A stretch of DNA of 64,000 bases from JBFFSQ01 sp041572275 (GTDB lineage: Bacteria > Pseudomonadota > Gammaproteobacteria > SZUA-229), in NCBI GenBank assembly GCA_041572275.1, contig JBFFSQ010000002.1, positions 1-64,000 of the forward strand. The letters run 5' to 3'. Shown here in pieces: positions 47,453 through 56,250 of this stretch. Within the stretch, counting starts at the first letter, position 1. Each line of letters starts with the position of its first letter. The position numbers and the translations under genes are program-made. The notes below the pieces were generated by a model. The model was not told the DNA's origin. It did not search any database and worked only from the letters and a program-made list of their open reading frames with translations.

Positions 47453-47528
47453 TCCCTGATAGCTCAGTTGGTAGAGCAAATGACTGTTAATCATTGGGTC
47501 GCTGGTTCGAGTCCAGCTCGGGGAGCCA
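47453..47528 (+). tRNA. tRNA-Asn (GTT)
   Basis: A 76-nt tRNA including the encoded CCA. The acceptor stem TCCCTGA pairs with TCGGGGA, the D-arm is AGCTCAGTTGGTAGAGC, the anticodon loop CTGTTAA gives GTT, and the T-arm GTTCGAG lies in CTGGTTCGAGTCCAG. It lies 68 bp after the aminotransferase; a strong terminator follows at 47536. Confidence 0.97.
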
Positions 47529-47535
47529 AATACTG

Positions 47536-47567
47536 AGGCCTCGCACGATGTGCGGGGCCTTTTTTAT
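47536..47567 (+). terminator. Rho-independent terminator of tRNA-Asn
   Basis: GGCCTCGCAC pairs with GTGCGGGGCC around a three-base loop (one G-T pair), followed directly by TTTTTTATTT. This is a classic intrinsic terminator 8 nt downstream of the tRNA. Confidence 0.93.
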
Positions 47568-47809
47568 TTGAGCGACTTCAGCATCCACAAACTTCCTGAT
47601 CAAAGCCGGTTGTGATCGCACATTCAACACCCTTCTGATACATTTTCTGTATTATGATGGTCTGCCTCTTACACCCAGACAATAGGCAATCCCCTTTCGT
47701 CACTGGCTGCAGAGTAATACATACCCGGATAAACTGAGGCCAGAAAAAATGCAACCTTTAGGTCTGCTTCGCCTCTAATGATGAAATAACACAACTAGCA
47801 ATCAACAAT

Positions 47810-48295
47810 ATGAAGCGCCCCCTGTCATTTCTAGTTCTAATTAGCCTCTTCTCAAGCCCAGTGCTGCTCGCCCAAATCAACCTCGACAGCCTGCCAGCCT
47901 ACAGTATTCACTATGATCCTCTGCGCGACCCTTTCCAGGATGGTCATGCGGCCATTAAACTCGCAAACACAACACAACGTCGCGTACTCATAGAAGTTGG
48001 TGGTGACTGGTGCAAATGGTGTCATGTTCTGGATAAATTCCTCAATGATAATCCAGACATAAAAACGAAATTGCACCAGACTTTTGTTATGCTAAAAGTC
48101 AATGTCAGTGATGAAAATGATAACCGTGAATTTTTGAATGCCTTTCCAAAACCACTGGGTTACCCGCATATGTATATTGCTGAGAACGACGGAAATATTC
48201 TGTTATCCAAAGACACTGCTGAATTTCTCAACAATGGTAGCTACTCACGTGAACGTTTCCTGGAGTTTTTTGATCAGTGGGCATTAAAACCATGA
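47810..48295 (+). CDS. Exported thioredoxin-like protein
   Basis: A 161-residue protein with a signal peptide (LFSSPVLLAQ). The domain VLIEVGGDWCKWCHVLDKFL carries the redox pair C-K-W-C in the thioredoxin fold, followed by the cis-Pro segment GYPHMYI. It resembles thioredoxin_7/DUF255-like periplasmic thiol proteins. Its TGA overlaps the ATG of the next gene (ATGA), so it is coupled to a dehydrogenase small subunit and a GMC oxidoreductase and may help fold or protect them (inference). Confidence 0.83.
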   Translation: MKRPLSFLVLISLFSSPVLLAQINLDSLPAYSIHYDPLRDPFQDGHAAIKLANTTQRRVLIEVGGDWCKWCHVLDKFLNDNPDIKTKLHQTFVMLKVNVSDENDNREFLNAFPKPLGYPHMYIAENDGNILLSKDTAEFLNNGSYSRERFLEFFDQWALKP

Positions 48296-48876
48296 GCACA
48301 TCATTTACATCACTGGACAGACGCAGTTTTATCAAGCTATTGGCAACGGCTGTAGCCAGTTACCCACTCGCCAGCCTGGCCGACAAGCGCAAAAATCCAG
48401 CCGTTGATTTGAAAACGATTGATGAGCCCTGGCAGACAATCGCGGCTGTTCAGGAACATTTATTTCCAGCCGATGAAAACAGCCCCGGCGCCTCTGATAT
48501 TAATGCTCTGCAATACTTACAGACCATGCTGACAGCTCCGGATATGGAAGAAGATGAACGTCAATTTATTGTCAACGGTGAGAAATGGCTGAATGAATTA
48601 TCATTGCAAATACATTCAAAAAAATTTATCGATCTTGATACAGAAACCCGTGAACAGATTTTAAGAAAAATTGAACAAAGTCGTGCAGGCGGAAACTGGT
48701 TATCCACTCAACTGACCTACATTATCGAAGCCCTGCTCAGTGACCCTGTGTACGGTGGTAATCCAGATGGTATTGGCTGGAACTGGTTACAACACCAACC
48801 AGGTTTCCCGACGCCATCAGCTGACAAGATGTACTACAAGCTCGGCAAGCCCGTATACCGGAGCACCAAAGCATGA
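48292..48876 (+). CDS. Gluconate 2-dehydrogenase subunit 3-like protein
   Basis: A 194-residue protein with a Tat-like leader (LDRRSFIKLLATAVASYPLA). The body (WQTIAAVQEHLFPADENSPGASDINALQYL ... ADKMYYKL) matches the small subunit 3 of membrane-associated gluconate/fructose dehydrogenases. This subunit typically accompanies a GMC-type flavoprotein to the periplasm by hitch-hiking on its Tat signal. Both ends overlap neighbours by 4 bp (ATGA), showing a coupled operon. Confidence 0.85.
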   Translation: MSTSFTSLDRRSFIKLLATAVASYPLASLADKRKNPAVDLKTIDEPWQTIAAVQEHLFPADENSPGASDINALQYLQTMLTAPDMEEDERQFIVNGEKWLNELSLQIHSKKFIDLDTETREQILRKIEQSRAGGNWLSTQLTYIIEALLSDPVYGGNPDGIGWNWLQHQPGFPTPSADKMYYKLGKPVYRSTKA

Positions 48877-50552
48877 GCACCGATTACGATGTATGCGTTA
48901 TTGGTAGCGGAGCCGGTGGTGGTCCGATCGCCCTGGAACTGTCGAAAGCCGGCCATTCGGTCATTGTTCTGGAAAAAGGCCCGTGGCTGACCGAAGAAGA
49001 CTTTTACAAGGATGAACTGGCCTGTTGCCGACGGGAAGTCTATACCCCCAGGCTCAAGGATGAACAACACGTGATCGAAGACATCACTGACCAGGGCCAA
49101 TGGGTTGCTGAAGCGACTTTTGATTCCGGCTGGAATTTCTGGAATGGCAACACAGTGGGTGGCTCATCCAATTTCATGAGTGGCTATTTCTATCGACTGA
49201 AACCCAAAGACTTTCGCTTACTGTCTGAATTTGGCCCCATTGCCGGGGCGAATATTGCTGACTGGCCTATCAGCTATGAAGACCTCGAACCCTATTACAC
49301 AAAAGTCGAGTCAACCGTCGGTGTATCAGGCCATGTTGTCGAGCATCCGTTCCTGGAACCACGATCAACAAAAGATTTTCCGTATCCACCGACACAGGAG
49401 CACCCACTGGCTCGCTATATTGACCAGGCCTGTCAGCAACTGAATATACATGCACTACCGACACCTCGAGCCATACTATCACAGCCGAATATGGGCCGGC
49501 GTAGTTGTGAATACTCAGGTTATTGCGGCAGTTTTGGCTGCGCATCCGGCGCTAAAGGCAGTTCACGTGCAGCACTGCTTAACCATGCCATCAAAACGGG
49601 TAACTGCACCATAACAGCCAATGCCAAAGTATCTAGATTAATCAGTAATAAGAAAGGTAAAGTTATTGCCGCTGAATATTTCGATACCAAGGCACAGAAG
49701 CAAACGGTCACTGCCAAAATTTTTGTCGTCGCATGCCAGGCTATTGAAACCAGTCGTCTGTTGCTTTTATCAACCGGTCCAAAACATCCAAAGGGTCTCG
49801 GTAACAATCACAACCAGGTGGGCAAAAACTTGATTTTTTCAGGTGGAGGTTCAGGTACCGCCGACTTCAATTATGCCAACTTCAGCCAGTCCGCAGCCGA
49901 TGAGCTAAAGACACTCGGCCCCTTCGTCAACCGGGGTATACAGGACTGGTATTTCATCAACGATGATGCCATGGGTGGCGAACTCAAAGGTGGCACTATT
50001 GATTTTCTGATGCGACATCCGAACCCAATTGCTCGCGCCATGTCACACAAATGGGGTAATGATGACAAACTGGTCTGGGGCAAAGAACTCAAGCACCAGA
50101 TAAAATCCACATTTACCGAATCACAGTACCTGCGCTTTGAGGTCTTCAATGACTGGCTCCCCACAGACAACTGCTATGTCAGCCTTGATAAACAGGTAAA
50201 AGATAAATGGAATACGGCGGTAGCCAAAATTCGTATCGGCTATCATGAGCATGATCTCAAGGTTGGCCGTTATCTAACCAATAAGGCCGAAACCATTCTC
50301 CGACAAATGAAAGCGGACAATATACGCAGTAGCGTCAGTGGCTCACCACCTCAAAATCTGGTCGCTGGTGGCTGTCGTTTTGGAAATGACCCGAAAACCT
50401 CAGTATTAAATGCAGACTGCCGGGCGCACGATGTTGAGAATCTTTATGTCACCGATGGCAGCTTCATGCCAACCGGTGGCAGTGTGCCTTACACCTGGAC
50501 TATCTATGCCAATTCATTCAGGGTGGCTGATATCATCAAGAAGTATATCTAA
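48873..50552 (+). CDS. GMC-family FAD-dependent oxidoreductase
   Basis: A 559-residue flavoprotein. The N-terminal FAD fold is YDVCVIGSGAGGGPIALELSKAGHSVIVLEKG; NTVGGSSNFMSGYFYRL is the GMC signature region; the C-terminal LYVTDGSFMPTGGSVPYTWTIYANSFRVADII is the substrate/FAD-binding end. With the subunit-3-like partner encoded just upstream, it looks like the large subunit of a periplasmic sugar-acid or alcohol dehydrogenase. It has no signal of its own; export would use the partner's Tat signal. The expected cytochrome c subunit is not encoded next to it. Substrate unknown. Confidence 0.9.
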   Translation: MSTDYDVCVIGSGAGGGPIALELSKAGHSVIVLEKGPWLTEEDFYKDELACCRREVYTPRLKDEQHVIEDITDQGQWVAEATFDSGWNFWNGNTVGGSSNFMSGYFYRLKPKDFRLLSEFGPIAGANIADWPISYEDLEPYYTKVESTVGVSGHVVEHPFLEPRSTKDFPYPPTQEHPLARYIDQACQQLNIHALPTPRAILSQPNMGRRSCEYSGYCGSFGCASGAKGSSRAALLNHAIKTGNCTITANAKVSRLISNKKGKVIAAEYFDTKAQKQTVTAKIFVVACQAIETSRLLLLSTGPKHPKGLGNNHNQVGKNLIFSGGGSGTADFNYANFSQSAADELKTLGPFVNRGIQDWYFINDDAMGGELKGGTIDFLMRHPNPIARAMSHKWGNDDKLVWGKELKHQIKSTFTESQYLRFEVFNDWLPTDNCYVSLDKQVKDKWNTAVAKIRIGYHEHDLKVGRYLTNKAETILRQMKADNIRSSVSGSPPQNLVAGGCRFGNDPKTSVLNADCRAHDVENLYVTDGSFMPTGGSVPYTWTIYANSFRVADIIKKYI

Positions 50553-50622
50553 TAGCCGGTCAACCGATAATGTATGGATGAACCCTCAGCATCAGTTAAC
50601 TGTCAGCTTCAATACAATTACT

Positions 50623-51651
50623 TTACGGCCTTAAATCAGTCAGATGTTGTTCGATTTCATTTTCGTGCAACTTCATATAGTCATCATGGTTAAACATGAT
50701 CAAACCACCAGCCAGCTCATACCAGGTAAAACCACTGCTCCACAATGGCACCTCGACAGTTCCCTGGGTTTTGCGCGGAAACACATAGACAACGCCTGCA
50801 TAATACAAAATATTGTAGGGCTGCTGCTGACTATGTAGAGAGTCAATATACTGCCAGGCCGAGTCAGCTGTATCAAAGGCATGACAGGCTGCTGGATAGT
50901 CTCGGCTACCGCCATTATGACGCCAGTCCTGGTGACTGACCGGTAAACCTTGCTCATCAACAAACATCTGAAAATGCAGGTGATTAACTGAGGCGTAGGC
51001 ACCGTAACTGTTATACCCAAAACCGGTGCCTGTTATGGTTTCATTGAGTTTACGGGTCAGTTCAAAAATATACTGGTGATCAGCTTGTTCAAGATATTGA
51101 GGTTTGCCATCAACTTTATCCAGCACCAGTAAACCATGCAGGTCCGCAAACGGGTATTTATTGTAGAACAGGTCGACTTCTCGCCCCATCAAATCACCTT
51201 GCCAGAAACACTCTTTGGCCATGAAACGCTTATTAAAGTTAAAACGGTCTTCATCATAAGGGGTATAGACCCCTTCATGGACATACTGGGTGATGCGCCG
51301 AGGCCGGAACGAACGCAGGTGATTAAACTGTAACTGCCATATTCCCTCGCTCCTGAGTTTACTAGGGCTCACAGCATCAAAACCAATGGCATGCAACTTC
51401 AGAAATACCAGCAAATCTTCATCGACCACATCGACATTTCGACCACTGGCAAATGCGTGTCGATAGTTCTCATAGAGCGCCTGATACTGCTTTTCAAGCA
51501 TCTCTTTCATATCATCAAAAAGGCCATTATGACTTGTGGCATTGGCACATGCCAAAATGAACGGACCCAGATCGCTTTTCTCGGCCAGGTTGTGCAAGCC
51601 TTTATTAAATTCATTTCTAAAATGCTGGGTCGAGGAAAACGGCGATGTCAT
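50623..51651 (-). CDS. HIT-like (DUF4922 / GDP-sugar phosphorylase-type) protein
   Basis: A 342-residue soluble protein. The core has DLFYNKYPFADLHGLLVLDK and the histidine triad-like SVNHLHFQMFVDEQGLP (H-x-H-x-Q), which resembles the galactose-1-phosphate uridylyltransferase / Ap4A phosphorylase / GDP-L-galactose phosphorylase branch of the HIT superfamily. The N-terminus (about 1-110) is helical, and the C-terminal part has YYAGVVYVFPRKTQGTVEVP, as in DUF4922. It is the last gene of a tight minus-strand cluster containing a CULT-domain gene. Nucleotide or nucleotide-sugar substrate is inferred. Confidence 0.7.
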   Translation of the reverse strand: MTSPFSSTQHFRNEFNKGLHNLAEKSDLGPFILACANATSHNGLFDDMKEMLEKQYQALYENYRHAFASGRNVDVVDEDLLVFLKLHAIGFDAVSPSKLRSEGIWQLQFNHLRSFRPRRITQYVHEGVYTPYDEDRFNFNKRFMAKECFWQGDLMGREVDLFYNKYPFADLHGLLVLDKVDGKPQYLEQADHQYIFELTRKLNETITGTGFGYNSYGAYASVNHLHFQMFVDEQGLPVSHQDWRHNGGSRDYPAACHAFDTADSAWQYIDSLHSQQQPYNILYYAGVVYVFPRKTQGTVEVPLWSSGFTWYELAGGLIMFNHDDYMKLHENEIEQHLTDLRP

Positions 51652-51700
51652 ATATATCCGGTCAACACAAAAACGAAAAGTCTACCAGAAAGGAACACAA

Positions 51701-52105
51701 TCAGTCCTGTACTTTCTTACAGTCGATGAGTTGCTCCCGTATTAGACCAAAGAAATTATGTGCCCCTGAAAAGAACCAGCCCAGCTGGGTCGAACAGGAT
51801 TTACAGTGCGCAAAACGCCATTGACAGTTATGGAACCAGCTATCTTTAGCAGTCGCTAAACCCGTTTTATGACAGCCCTGTGCTTCTGCAAAACAGACAA
51901 AACTGAATTCATGCTGATCCGGATTGATTTTAATAAATTGATGCTGACCGTTGATGTGTATACTGAAATAATCATCAGTAATAAATGCATTACACACGGC
52001 GCAACAATAGCGTAATCGGGGAGCCTTATCCGTTGTTTCAGATTCAGTTTGATGTTCGCTAATCGATTCAATCGCAATCTGGAAAAATTCAGCTGTGATC
52101 TCCAT
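51701..52105 (-). CDS. CULT-domain protein (cereblon thalidomide-binding domain homologue)
   Basis: A 134-residue protein that is essentially one CULT domain with a short N-terminal extension (about 30 residues). The zinc ligands are C35-x2-C38 and C101-x2-C104; the ligand cage is W90, W96 and W110. Spacing between the Trp residues (6 and 14) and from W90 to C101 (11) equals that of human cereblon W380, W386, W400 and C391. HINGQHQFIKINPDQHEFSFVCF and LGWFFSGAHNFFGL also match bacterial CULT proteins. The domain binds cyclic imides such as uracil-like compounds and thalidomide; the natural bacterial ligand is unknown. It sits in a four-gene cluster. Confidence 0.93.
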   Translation of the reverse strand: MEITAEFFQIAIESISEHQTESETTDKAPRLRYCCAVCNAFITDDYFSIHINGQHQFIKINPDQHEFSFVCFAEAQGCHKTGLATAKDSWFHNCQWRFAHCKSCSTQLGWFFSGAHNFFGLIREQLIDCKKVQD

Positions 52106-52150
52106 CTCTATTTTCTACTCCGCTGTAGCCAGAATGAAGCTGCAGGCTGA

Positions 52151-52390
52151 TTAATCCAGCCAATCATCCAGATAATACAGACGTTGGCCTTCCGAGGACT
52201 TTGAAGGCCCAATGACTTTGGCTGCATATAATTTACGGACAGGGTCTGCCTGTTCCAGCGCATCATGCTGGGTTTCAACAATCGTGACACAGGTTTCAGC
52301 GAAACGCCCACGTGAACGCTTAGGTGCGTAAACGATGGCAAAATGCACCTGTACTACTTTCGATTCATTATCGACGGTTATACCTTTCAT
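52151..52390 (-). CDS. Small conserved hypothetical protein
   Basis: A 79-residue soluble protein (VQVHFAIVYAPKRSRGRFAETCVTIVETQHDALEQADP ... RLYYLDDWLD) that I do not recognise. It begins with beta-strand-like segments and has a basic patch (PKRSRGRF). It lies 51 bp after the aldo/keto reductase and 45 bp before the CULT gene, on the same strand, so it is likely part of that operon. Confidence 0.6.
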   Translation of the reverse strand: MKGITVDNESKVVQVHFAIVYAPKRSRGRFAETCVTIVETQHDALEQADPVRKLYAAKVIGPSKSSEGQRLYYLDDWLD

Positions 52391-52441
52391 ATTTTAACTT
52401 TTTATATTCCTGAATCACGTATCAATTCAATGACCACACTG

Positions 52442-53488
52442 TTAGGGGCTCGGATTAGAGAACTGCTTATGTATCGCCTCAATACCTTCTAACACCTGCT
52501 CCGATAATACAAGCTCGGCACTGGCAATATTGCTCTCCAGCTGTGCCAGACTTGTCGCACCGATGATATTGGATGTCAGGAACTCACGACTGTTAACATA
52601 GGCCAGAGCCATCTGTGCCGGATCCAGCGTATGTTGACGAGCCAGATCCACATAGGCCTGAGTAGCCTGGATGGCCTGCTCATTACTGTAACGATTATAA
52701 TCAGGATACAGTGTCAGCCGAGCCCCCTGCGGCTGTGCCCCCTGCAGATATTTACCGGAGAGCACACCAAAACCCAGGGGTGAATAAGCCAACAGTCCGA
52801 CCGATTCACGTATTGCCACTTCAGCTAAACCCACCTCAAAACTTCGATTCAGTAACGAGTAGGGATTTTGCACGCTCATTACCCGGGGTAGCCCCAGTTT
52901 GTCTGCATAATGCAGGAAGCTCATAACACCCCATGGGGTTTCATTCGACAAACCGATATAACGCACTTTACCTGACTGTACCAGGTCGCCTAGAACGGCC
53001 AGGGTTTCTTCAATGGCTACAGGCTGATCATCGTGAACATGGGTATAACCTAAATCACCGAAGAAATTGGTTTTACGATCAGGCCAGTGCAACTGATACA
53101 GATCCACATAATCAGTCTGCAAGCGTTGCAGGCTCCCGTTAATCGCGGCTTCAATATTTTTACGATCAAGGCGACGGGTCTTTTCATCACGAATATGAGG
53201 CAACCACTGGTCTGATGGACCGGCAACCTTGGTTGCCAGAATCACATCCTGACGCTTGCCGGTTTTAGCCAGCCAGTTACCAATATAGGTTTCAGTTAAA
53301 CCATAGGTTTCTGCTTTGGGGGGAATCGCATAAAGCTCGGCGGTGTCAATAAAATTCACGCCTTGTGCTAGTGCATAATCCAGCTGCTGATGGGCTTCAG
53401 CCTCACTATTCTGCTCACCAAATGTCATCGTGCCCAGACAGATGACACTGACATCGATATCGGTCTGCCCCAATTTGTTATATTTCAT
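52442..53488 (-). CDS. Aldo/keto reductase (Tas type)
   Basis: A 348-residue NADP-dependent oxidoreductase with a TIM barrel. It starts MKYNKLGQTDIDVSVICLGTMTFGEQNS; the catalytic tetrad lies in VNFIDTAELYA (Asp, Tyr), VILATKVAG (Lys) and YQLHWPDRKTNFFG (His). The YAIPPKAETYGLTETYIG insert is characteristic of E. coli Tas. It is first in a minus-strand set followed by the small hypothetical, CULT and HIT-like genes. Substrate unknown. Confidence 0.93.
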   Translation of the reverse strand: MKYNKLGQTDIDVSVICLGTMTFGEQNSEAEAHQQLDYALAQGVNFIDTAELYAIPPKAETYGLTETYIGNWLAKTGKRQDVILATKVAGPSDQWLPHIRDEKTRRLDRKNIEAAINGSLQRLQTDYVDLYQLHWPDRKTNFFGDLGYTHVHDDQPVAIEETLAVLGDLVQSGKVRYIGLSNETPWGVMSFLHYADKLGLPRVMSVQNPYSLLNRSFEVGLAEVAIRESVGLLAYSPLGFGVLSGKYLQGAQPQGARLTLYPDYNRYSNEQAIQATQAYVDLARQHTLDPAQMALAYVNSREFLTSNIIGATSLAQLESNIASAELVLSEQVLEGIEAIHKQFSNPSP

Positions 53489-53558
53489 ATCATAATGGCT
53501 TCCATGTTGAGACAGAAACCATTATGAACTCACCAAAAAATTACTCAAGAGCTGATAA

Positions 53559-54194
53559 TTAATGATGCTGTAACTGTCCGCTATAAGCTGCCATCAGGGA
53601 AACAAACAGTGCAACAGTGATAAGCACTGATAACCACAACAGGGGCCCAAGCATCACCCCATCGAACTGCATCAGCACAGTTATTATAAGCAGTGCCATG
53701 AACAATGAGTTGAGTAGCCACTTCACCGCATGAAGCAGAGGCGTTTTCATACCCATGCCCCAGAGGAAAATCCAGCGAATAGTCCTTAATGTTGTCAGCC
53801 ATGCCAGCGCCAGCAGAATCAGACCTCCAGGTAACCAGATACCCCCTTTCACCATACCCAGTTCGAGCAGTAAAAGCGCTATAAAAGCCAGGTTATGACT
53901 CAAGCCAAATACTGAATAATCAGTGACAGAGGTACGATACCAGCGCGGGAACATTTCCAGTATAAGACCCAGGGCCACCCAGCCCAGCATCCCGAACACC
54001 AGCACAACAGCTGGCACATACACGGAGGCAGAGACACTGCTCAATAAGCCTGCTATAGATAACAGCAGCAGTACCAGACCGTGAAATAGTGCGCCGAAAC
54101 TGTAGAGACGAAAGGGTGAGCACGCAATAAACCACCAGGCGCGTGAAACGACGCCCCGATTAATCGGGTCTTTATGGCCAATGGCTAAACACAT
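53559..54194 (-). CDS. Polytopic membrane protein, NnrS-like N-terminal region
   Basis: A 211-residue integral membrane protein with about six hydrophobic segments. The opening SPFRLYSFGALFHGLVLLLL and LEMFPRWYRT resemble the first part of NnrS-like haem/copper membrane proteins, but it is roughly half the usual length of about 400 residues. It may be a short relative. The annotated ATG is the only good start; GTG or later Met codons would clip the first 30 residues. Monocistronic, divergent from the radical SAM gene. Confidence 0.55.
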   Translation of the reverse strand: MCLAIGHKDPINRGVVSRAWWFIACSPFRLYSFGALFHGLVLLLLSIAGLLSSVSASVYVPAVVLVFGMLGWVALGLILEMFPRWYRTSVTDYSVFGLSHNLAFIALLLLELGMVKGGIWLPGGLILLALAWLTTLRTIRWIFLWGMGMKTPLLHAVKWLLNSLFMALLIITVLMQFDGVMLGPLLWLSVLITVALFVSLMAAYSGQLQHH

Positions 54195-54381
54195 AGTTAT
54201 TTATTATCTCGTTCTCTCAGGCCCCGGCATTGAGCTTGCACAAGAAACTGACGTTTTACCAGGATAGCTTGTTATCACAAAGCCACCAACCTGATATTGA
54301 CTGACTCATTTAAGGAGAAAAATATTCAGATCTGATAAAATCCCATTTCCCATAGTTACCCCGACTTGAACCATCCGTCGT

Positions 54382-55887
54382 ATGCCCGACATTGTCCTTT
54401 CTACACTCAATGCCCGTTATATCCACTCATCGTTGGGTTTACGTTATTTAATGGCCAATCTGGGCGAGCTCGAAGAACGAGCACAGATCATTGAATACAA
54501 CATCAATGCCCGCCCCATCGACATTGCTGAAGACCTGCTGAGTCAGCATCCTCGCATCATTGGCTTTGGTGTCTATATCTGGAACCAGGAACAGACTACT
54601 CAGGTCATCCAGCTCATCAAACGAATCAGGCCGGAAATTATTATTATTCTCGGTGGCCCAGAGGTGAGCTATGAATATGAAGATCAACCTGTAGTCCAGG
54701 CTGCCGATTATCTGATCACAGGTCAGGCAGATCTGGCCTTTGCCGAGACTTGTAACCAACTGCTCAAAGACAAAAAGCCCATCAACAAGGTTATCCACTC
54801 ACTACCCGTTGATATACAGGACATTCGTTTTCCCTATGCTTATTATACGGACGAAGACATCAGTAACCGGATCATTTATGTTGAAGCCTCTCGTGGCTGT
54901 CCTTTTAAATGTGAATTCTGTCTATCAGCGCTGGATAAAACGGTGTACCCCTTCGACCTGGATGCCTTTCTGACACAAATGCAAACACTGTATACACGCG
55001 GTGTCCGGCACTTTAAATTTGTTGATCGCACCTTCAACCTGAAGGTGGATAGCAGTATCCGCATCATGGAGTTCTTTCTCGATAAACAGGATGATGACCT
55101 GTTCCTGCATTTTGAACTCATTCCTGACCATTTACCGGAACGCCTGAAATCAGTCATTGCCCGATTTCCAGAACACAGCTTACAGTTTGAGATTGGTATT
55201 CAAACCCTTAACCCTGATGTGCAACAGGATATCAGCCGTAAACAGAATACCGAGAAGTCACGCGCTAACCTTTACTGGATTCGCAACCACAGTCATGCCC
55301 ATATCCATGCTGATCTCATTATTGGCTTACCCGGTGAAAATCTACAAAGTTTTGCTCGTGGCTTTAATGAATTAATGTCCATGAACCCCCATGAAATACA
55401 GGTGGGTATACTCAAACGCCTGCGTGGTAGCCCAATTATTCGCCATAGCCAGACTTTTGATATGCGCTATACGCCCTACCCACCCTACAACATCCTGAGT
55501 AACCGAGATATTGATTTTGAAACCATGCAGCGACTGAGTCGGTTTGCTCGCTACTGGGATATCATTATTAATTCAGGGCGATTTAAAAATAGTAGAGACT
55601 TACTGTTAGGTGAAACACCCTTTGAAAACTTTTTAAAACTCAGCGACTGGATCTACGCCGAAACACGACAGACTCATAAATTTTCACTACCGCGTATTTT
55701 TCAATTGCTGTACACCGCCATGAATGAGCTGTTCATACTCGATAGCGTAGATATTGAACAACAGTTGCTTAAAGATTTTAAAGCCTCAGGTATCAAGGGC
55801 ATGGCCAAATTTTTGCCAACATACACACAGGACAGGGAACGCCGGCAGGCACAGGCAAGCCTTAGGCAAAAACGTCATATACATTGA
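54382..55887 (+). CDS. B12-binding radical SAM protein (DUF4080)
   Basis: A 501-residue protein with an N-terminal cobalamin-binding-like Rossmann domain (VLSTLNARYIHSSLGLRYLMANL, IIILGGPEVSYEYE), a radical SAM core whose cluster motif is SRGCPFKCEFCLS (CxxxCxxC), a partial TIM barrel (FEIGIQTLNPDVQQDISR, HADLIIGLPGE), and a C-terminal DUF4080 region. It probably performs methylation or another radical reaction with SAM and B12; substrate unknown. Monocistronic, ending convergently with a small hypothetical gene. Confidence 0.92.
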   Translation: MPDIVLSTLNARYIHSSLGLRYLMANLGELEERAQIIEYNINARPIDIAEDLLSQHPRIIGFGVYIWNQEQTTQVIQLIKRIRPEIIIILGGPEVSYEYEDQPVVQAADYLITGQADLAFAETCNQLLKDKKPINKVIHSLPVDIQDIRFPYAYYTDEDISNRIIYVEASRGCPFKCEFCLSALDKTVYPFDLDAFLTQMQTLYTRGVRHFKFVDRTFNLKVDSSIRIMEFFLDKQDDDLFLHFELIPDHLPERLKSVIARFPEHSLQFEIGIQTLNPDVQQDISRKQNTEKSRANLYWIRNHSHAHIHADLIIGLPGENLQSFARGFNELMSMNPHEIQVGILKRLRGSPIIRHSQTFDMRYTPYPPYNILSNRDIDFETMQRLSRFARYWDIIINSGRFKNSRDLLLGETPFENFLKLSDWIYAETRQTHKFSLPRIFQLLYTAMNELFILDSVDIEQQLLKDFKASGIKGMAKFLPTYTQDRERRQAQASLRQKRHIH

Positions 55888-55918
55888 CGAATGGCTGCAG
55901 ATTGGCAGTCAGTGAATT

Positions 55919-56248
55919 TTAAAAATCAATCGGCATATAGAAAAACACAAAACGTCCATTCTCGTAATCAATTTTTAATGTAGCGCCGTGATATAAACCA
56001 TAATCAACATAACCGGGCACCGCACTGTTCTGATGGCATTCACTGGCATGTTGTGGTGATTCGAAATCGCGATCGCGGTCATACCAGGACAATAGCATGA
56101 ACTCACCCAGACGTTGATCGGCTTCACGATCTGCCATTTTCATGGCCTGTAAATAATCCTGAATAGGTTGCTCTGGTGTAATTTCGACAATAGTTACACT
56201 GGAATAATCGGGCGGTTGTGGTATCGAACAGGTTGGAGGATTAACCAT
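55919..56248 (-). CDS. Small hypothetical protein at the end of the methyltransferase operon
   Basis: A 109-residue soluble protein (SSVTIVEITPEQPIQDYLQAMKMADREADQRLGEFMLLSWYDRDRDFESPQHASECH ... YHGATLKIDYENGRFVFFYMPIDF). I do not recognise a named family, though the pattern of an N-terminal helix and C-terminal strands looks conserved. It starts 2 bp after the membrane-protein gene, so the three minus-strand genes here form an operon. Confidence 0.65.
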   Translation of the reverse strand: MVNPPTCSIPQPPDYSSVTIVEITPEQPIQDYLQAMKMADREADQRLGEFMLLSWYDRDRDFESPQHASECHQNSAVPGYVDYGLYHGATLKIDYENGRFVFFYMPIDF

Positions 56249-56250
56249 AA

